From contig DASRCB010000056.1 in NCBI GenBank assembly GCA_035653295.1, positions 1 to 25,485 on the forward strand: a DNA stretch of 25,485 nucleotides, given 5' to 3'. Source of the DNA: DASRCB01 sp035653295. GTDB lineage: Bacteria; Acidobacteriota; Terriglobia; Bryobacterales; Bryobacteraceae. The first letter of the stretch is position 1; the number at the start of each line of letters is the position of its first letter. Shown in pieces: positions 22,684 to 25,485 of the stretch. The position numbers were made by a program, and so were the translations under genes. The notes under the pieces are model-generated. The model did not search any database. It saw nothing but the letters and a program-made list of their open reading frames with translations, and was not told the origin of the DNA.

Positions 22684-22727
22684 CTATAGCTCAGACAAAT
22701 ATAGCTTTACAAACTATAGTCCGTCAA
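22684..22727 (-). promoter_or_regulatory. PadR 2 promoter with three TATAG repeats
   Basis: On the minus strand TTGACG (22727-22722) and TATATT (22703-22698) are 18 nt apart. On the plus strand CTATAG occurs at 22684-22689, ATATAG at 22699-22704 and CTATAG at 22714-22719, each exactly 15 nt apart. The repeats cover the spacer, the -10 and the predicted transcription start, the place where a PadR repressor would bind. The rightmost is part of the perfect palindrome ACTATAGT. Confidence 0.65.
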
Positions 22728-22751
22728 GAGATATTGCGCGGGGGTTGGGAG

Positions 22752-25406
22752 CTATTCGGCGCGAAGGATGCGGATGGGGTCGATGCGCGAGGCGCGCCAT
22801 GCCGGGATGAGGCTGGCGGTGGCGCTCACTGCCAGCAGGAAGACCGAGACCAGCGCGTAAACGAGTGGGTCGGTGGGCGCGACGTCATAAAGCAATGACG
22901 AGAGCGCGCGGACGGTGACCAGGGCTCCGATCAGGCCGACGGCAAGTCCGAGCAGAGTGACTTTCAGGCTTCGAACGAGAATCATGCGCAGGATGCCCCC
23001 GGCGGTGGCGCCGAGGGCCATGCGCAGGCCGATCTCGCCGGCGCGCTGCGTGACGGAATACGATACCAGGCCGTAAATCCCGATGGTGGCGAGTATCAGC
23101 GCGACGCCCGCGAAACTGAGGAAGAGCCAGGTAGTGGAGCGGAAGTGCGCTACGGAATCGCCCAGGAGCGAATCGAGCGATTGCGCGCCGCTTACAGGAA
23201 TGTTCGGATCGAGCGAGACCGCAGCGCGGCGGAGCTGGTCGCCGACCTGCGAAGCGGCTCCGGCGCTTTTGACGATGAGGTTCATGGCTGCCGGGATGCG
23301 GTTATCGCCGTCAATGGCCTGCGAGTAAGGCATGTACATGGCGCCGGTAATGCCGCCCGGGGCGCGGTTGTTCAGGTTGAATTGGCGGACATCGGCCACT
23401 ACGCCGATGACGGTTCGCCAGCGCGCCTCGGCCGCGGACCTGATGTGCTTGCCGACGGCGTTTTGACCCGGCCAGAAGCGGCGCGCGGTTGCCGCGGAGA
23501 TGAGGATTACCGGCTCCGATTCGCGTGTGTCGGAAGCATTGAATGCGCGGCCGGTGAGCAGCGGAATGCCCATCAGGCGGAGGTAGCCGGGCGTAATCGC
23601 GCCGCTCCAGAACATCGGCGAAGGGAAATCCGGGGTCTTCGGGTGATCTTCGACATCGACCGGCAGGTCAGGCGCGGAGCCATCGAACGGGACGGTGTTG
23701 GCCATCGCGGCGTCGATCACGCCTGGTTCGGCGCGCGCCTCGTTCAGCAGGCGATCGTAGAACGCAATGCACGCCGAGGGCTGCTTACAGAATGCCGAAT
23801 CGGGGCTGATTCGCAAGGTGAGCACGTGTTGTGAGTTGAAGCCAGGATTGACGTTCGCGAGCGCGTAGAGACTGCGGACGAGAAGTCCGGCGGCAATGAC
23901 CAGCATCAGCGTGAGGCCCACTTCGCCGGCAATGAGCCAGCTTCGAAAGGCGACGGAGCCGGCGGCAGTCGAGCGCTGGCCGCCGGTGCGGACCGACTCG
24001 AGCAGGTTCAGTCGCGAGGCGCTCAGGGCAGGAGCGATTCCGAAGGAGATGCCGGCGAGCACGGCGAGCGCCGCGGTGAAGGCGGCGACGTTCCAGTCGA
24101 TGCCGATGCGCGATGCGCCGGGGATGTCGGACGAGATCACGCTGGCGAACAGGCGGATCGCGGACGCGCCGAGCGCGAGTCCGAGGAGGCCGGCCGCGGA
24201 GGCGAGCACGACGCTTTCGGTCAGGAGCTGGCGCACGATGCGGAACCTGCCCGCCCCCAGGGCGGCACGCATGGCCAGTTCCCTTCGACGAGCTTCACCG
24301 CGCGCGGTGAGGAGGCCGGCGACATTGGCGCAGGCGATGACGAGGACGGCGCCGACGGTGCACAGCAGCATGAGAAGGCGGCTGCGCGCGTCGCCAGCCA
24401 GATCATTCTGCAGCGGAATGACGGTGGCGTTCGCGTTCCAGTTGCGGGGCATGATCCACGGGAACATGTGCCAGACGCCGGCGGCGAGCGATCTGATTTC
24501 GCCGCGCGCCTGGGCCGTGGTCGCGCCGGGACGCAGGCGTGCGATCAGCGGGGTGAAATCGCCGGCCCAGTATTTCACCTGGTTGCGCGGGTCGATCACC
24601 GTTGGAAACCAGAGCTGTACGCGCGCCGACGGAAAGGCAAAGCCGGCGGGCATGACGCCGACGATTCGGCGGGCGATGCCATTGATGGTGATCGTCTGAC
24701 CGATGACGCCGGGGTCGGCGTTGAAGCGCTGGGTCCAGAGCTGATGGCTGAGGATGACGACGCGGTCGCGGGCGGGCTGGTCCTCATGGGCGTCGAACGC
24801 GCGGCCGATGGCGACGGGGGCGCCGAGCACGGAGAACAGGTTGGCGGACACCGGGCTGGCGGTGATATGGAATGCCGGACCGTTGCCGGTCACGTTGAGA
24901 TCGACGCCAGGGCTGACGGAGGCGATGTCCATAGTGCGCGACTGCTGCCGGAACCAGACCAGCAGCGCGGCGGGAAAGAATTCGGTGATGCGCACCAGCC
25001 GCTGTGGCTCGGCGAAGGGCAGGGGCCTTATGAGCAACGCGTTGACCATGCTGAAGACGGCGGTGTTGCCGCCGATGGCGAGGGCCAGAGAAAGGATGGC
25101 GACGGCGCTGAAGCCGAAGTTCTTTTTCAGGAGGCGGAAGGAATGGCGGACGTCGTGCATGAGGTGATCCAGGGGAAGGAAGCCGCGGATGTCGGCGCTC
25201 TGCTCGGCGGCGAGGATGGTGTTGCCCATGTCGCGCCGGGTTTGGGCTGCCGCGTCGTGCGGCGAGAGGCCGGCGTCGGTGTGCTGGCGCAGCTTGAGCG
25301 CGCGATGCGTTTCGAGTTCTTCGGCGAGCTCACGGCGGAAGCGTCTCCGCTCGAAGTGGGACCGGAGCCTGCGGGCAAAGCGTGCGATGGCGGGAAGTGC
25401 TCCCAT
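22752..25406 (-). CDS. ADOP family duplicated MacB/FtsX permease (ADOP 4)
   Basis: An 884-residue permease closely similar in layout to ADOP 1. An N-terminal prefix (RFRRELAEELETHRAL ... QTRRDMG, about 22-62) is followed by TM1 (SLALAIGGNTAVFSMV), a first periplasmic domain with an FPW motif also seen in ADOP 1, and an FtsX core. The second periplasmic domain has the Cys pair FCKQPSACIAFY, matching ADOP 1. The final core has GEIGLRMALGATAGGILR and the end is ASRIDPIRILRAE. ATG 25406 was chosen because it opens on the prefix domain and lies just after a promoter; the frame remains open to 25484, but those codons come from the promoter and a REP-like element. It has no PadR or ATPase neighbour inside the window. 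Confidence 0.88.
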   Translation of the reverse strand: MGALPAIARFARRLRSHFERRRFRRELAEELETHRALKLRQHTDAGLSPHDAAAQTRRDMGNTILAAEQSADIRGFLPLDHLMHDVRHSFRLLKKNFGFSAVAILSLALAIGGNTAVFSMVNALLIRPLPFAEPQRLVRITEFFPAALLVWFRQQSRTMDIASVSPGVDLNVTGNGPAFHITASPVSANLFSVLGAPVAIGRAFDAHEDQPARDRVVILSHQLWTQRFNADPGVIGQTITINGIARRIVGVMPAGFAFPSARVQLWFPTVIDPRNQVKYWAGDFTPLIARLRPGATTAQARGEIRSLAAGVWHMFPWIMPRNWNANATVIPLQNDLAGDARSRLLMLLCTVGAVLVIACANVAGLLTARGEARRRELAMRAALGAGRFRIVRQLLTESVVLASAAGLLGLALGASAIRLFASVISSDIPGASRIGIDWNVAAFTAALAVLAGISFGIAPALSASRLNLLESVRTGGQRSTAAGSVAFRSWLIAGEVGLTLMLVIAAGLLVRSLYALANVNPGFNSQHVLTLRISPDSAFCKQPSACIAFYDRLLNEARAEPGVIDAAMANTVPFDGSAPDLPVDVEDHPKTPDFPSPMFWSGAITPGYLRLMGIPLLTGRAFNASDTRESEPVILISAATARRFWPGQNAVGKHIRSAAEARWRTVIGVVADVRQFNLNNRAPGGITGAMYMPYSQAIDGDNRIPAAMNLIVKSAGAASQVGDQLRRAAVSLDPNIPVSGAQSLDSLLGDSVAHFRSTTWLFLSFAGVALILATIGIYGLVSYSVTQRAGEIGLRMALGATAGGILRMILVRSLKVTLLGLAVGLIGALVTVRALSSLLYDVAPTDPLVYALVSVFLLAVSATASLIPAWRASRIDPIRILRAE

Positions 25407-25420
25407 CGTCTGTCGATGGA

Positions 25421-25450
25421 AGTATGTCAGATTGCGGGTGGCGGGGTCAA
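25421..25450 (-). promoter_or_regulatory. Promoter of ADOP 4
   Basis: TTGACC (25450-25445) and CATACT (25426-25421) on the minus strand are 18 nt apart. The -10 ends 14 nt before the ATG, predicting a leader of about 8 nt with no ribosome site. The form matches the promoters at 5389 and 13883. Confidence 0.55.
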
Positions 25451-25459
25451 GTGGTAGTC

Positions 25460-25484
25460 GGTGCAAGCCAAAGGCTCGCACCAC
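25460..25484 (-). repeat. REP-like element, copy 3
   Basis: The palindrome is identical to copy 1, with AAA loop on the plus strand. The minus-strand head is GTGG rather than GTAG. It lies just upstream of the ADOP 4 promoter at the window edge. Confidence 0.7.
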
Positions 25485-25485
25485 A

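Noticed and set aside
25407..25484. N-terminal extension of ADOP 4
   Set aside because: The codons come from the promoter and REP-like copy 3; the prefix domain begins at 25406.
5315..25484. The nearly equal 10-kb spacing of the three REP-like copies
   Set aside because: Three points are too few to claim periodicity, and the intervening genes do not repeat as a unit.
1..25485. CRISPR array, prophage, restriction or toxin-antitoxin genes
   Set aside because: No regularly spaced direct repeats of suitable length and no genes of these families were seen.

Overview
The window looks like chromosome of an acidobacterium of the Solibacter/Bryobacter type. It is GC-rich, with GTG and TTG starts alongside ATG. 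It carries four large permeases of the duplicated MacB/FtsX architecture known as ADOP (acidobacterial duplicated orphan permease), a family strongly expanded in Acidobacteriota. The taxonomic call is an inference from gene content. I see no rRNA, tRNA, CRISPR array, prophage or complete insertion sequence.

Layout. Positions 1-5152 hold a window-truncated ATP-dependent DNA ligase (+), a proline-rich single-pass membrane protein (-), a small beta-rich protein (+), a DUF4142 exported protein coupled to a small hydrophilic protein (-), an alpha/beta hydrolase (+) and an RsbU-type PP2C phosphatase (-). Positions 5389-8403 hold a PadR regulator and ADOP permease 1 as an operon (+). Positions 8273-12359 hold a minus-strand run of M20 peptidase, MurJ lipid II flippase and a kinase-like protein. 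Then come a small hydrophilic protein (+), a DsbA-like thioredoxin with a MauE/DoxX membrane partner (-), and, divergent from these, an ArsR-type regulator with an SRPBCC/AHSA1 protein (+). Positions 15258-17696 are ADOP 2 (-), followed by a DUF6526 membrane protein (+) and a GH105-type glycoside hydrolase (+). Positions 19649-22652 are PadR 2 and ADOP 3 (-), and 22752-25406 are ADOP 4 (-).

How the genes relate. The window is mostly a series of one- to three-gene transcription units with tight overlaps: TAATG, TGATG, a 14-nt overlap, and a ribosome site lying on a stop codon. Two of the four ADOPs have their own PadR repressor; none has an ATPase beside it. M20 peptidase, MurJ and the kinase-like gene form a plausible unit, with only MurJ clearly tied to cell-wall synthesis.

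The signals that ordinary annotation would miss are repeats and regulatory sites. Three copies of a REP-like element (5315, 15226, 25460) have a GTAG or GTGG head and an imperfect palindrome. One of them supplies the stop codon of the SRPBCC gene through its loop. A tandem double hairpin at 8409-8451 lies inside the 3' end of the kinase-like gene, which then runs antisense into ADOP 1. The PadR 2 promoter has three TATAG motifs spaced exactly 15 nt apart. A perfect inverted repeat precedes the phosphatase gene. Three promoters share a TTGAC-N17/18-CATACT form very close to the start codon, suggesting leaderless or near-leaderless transcripts. No clear new defence or biosynthetic system was found.
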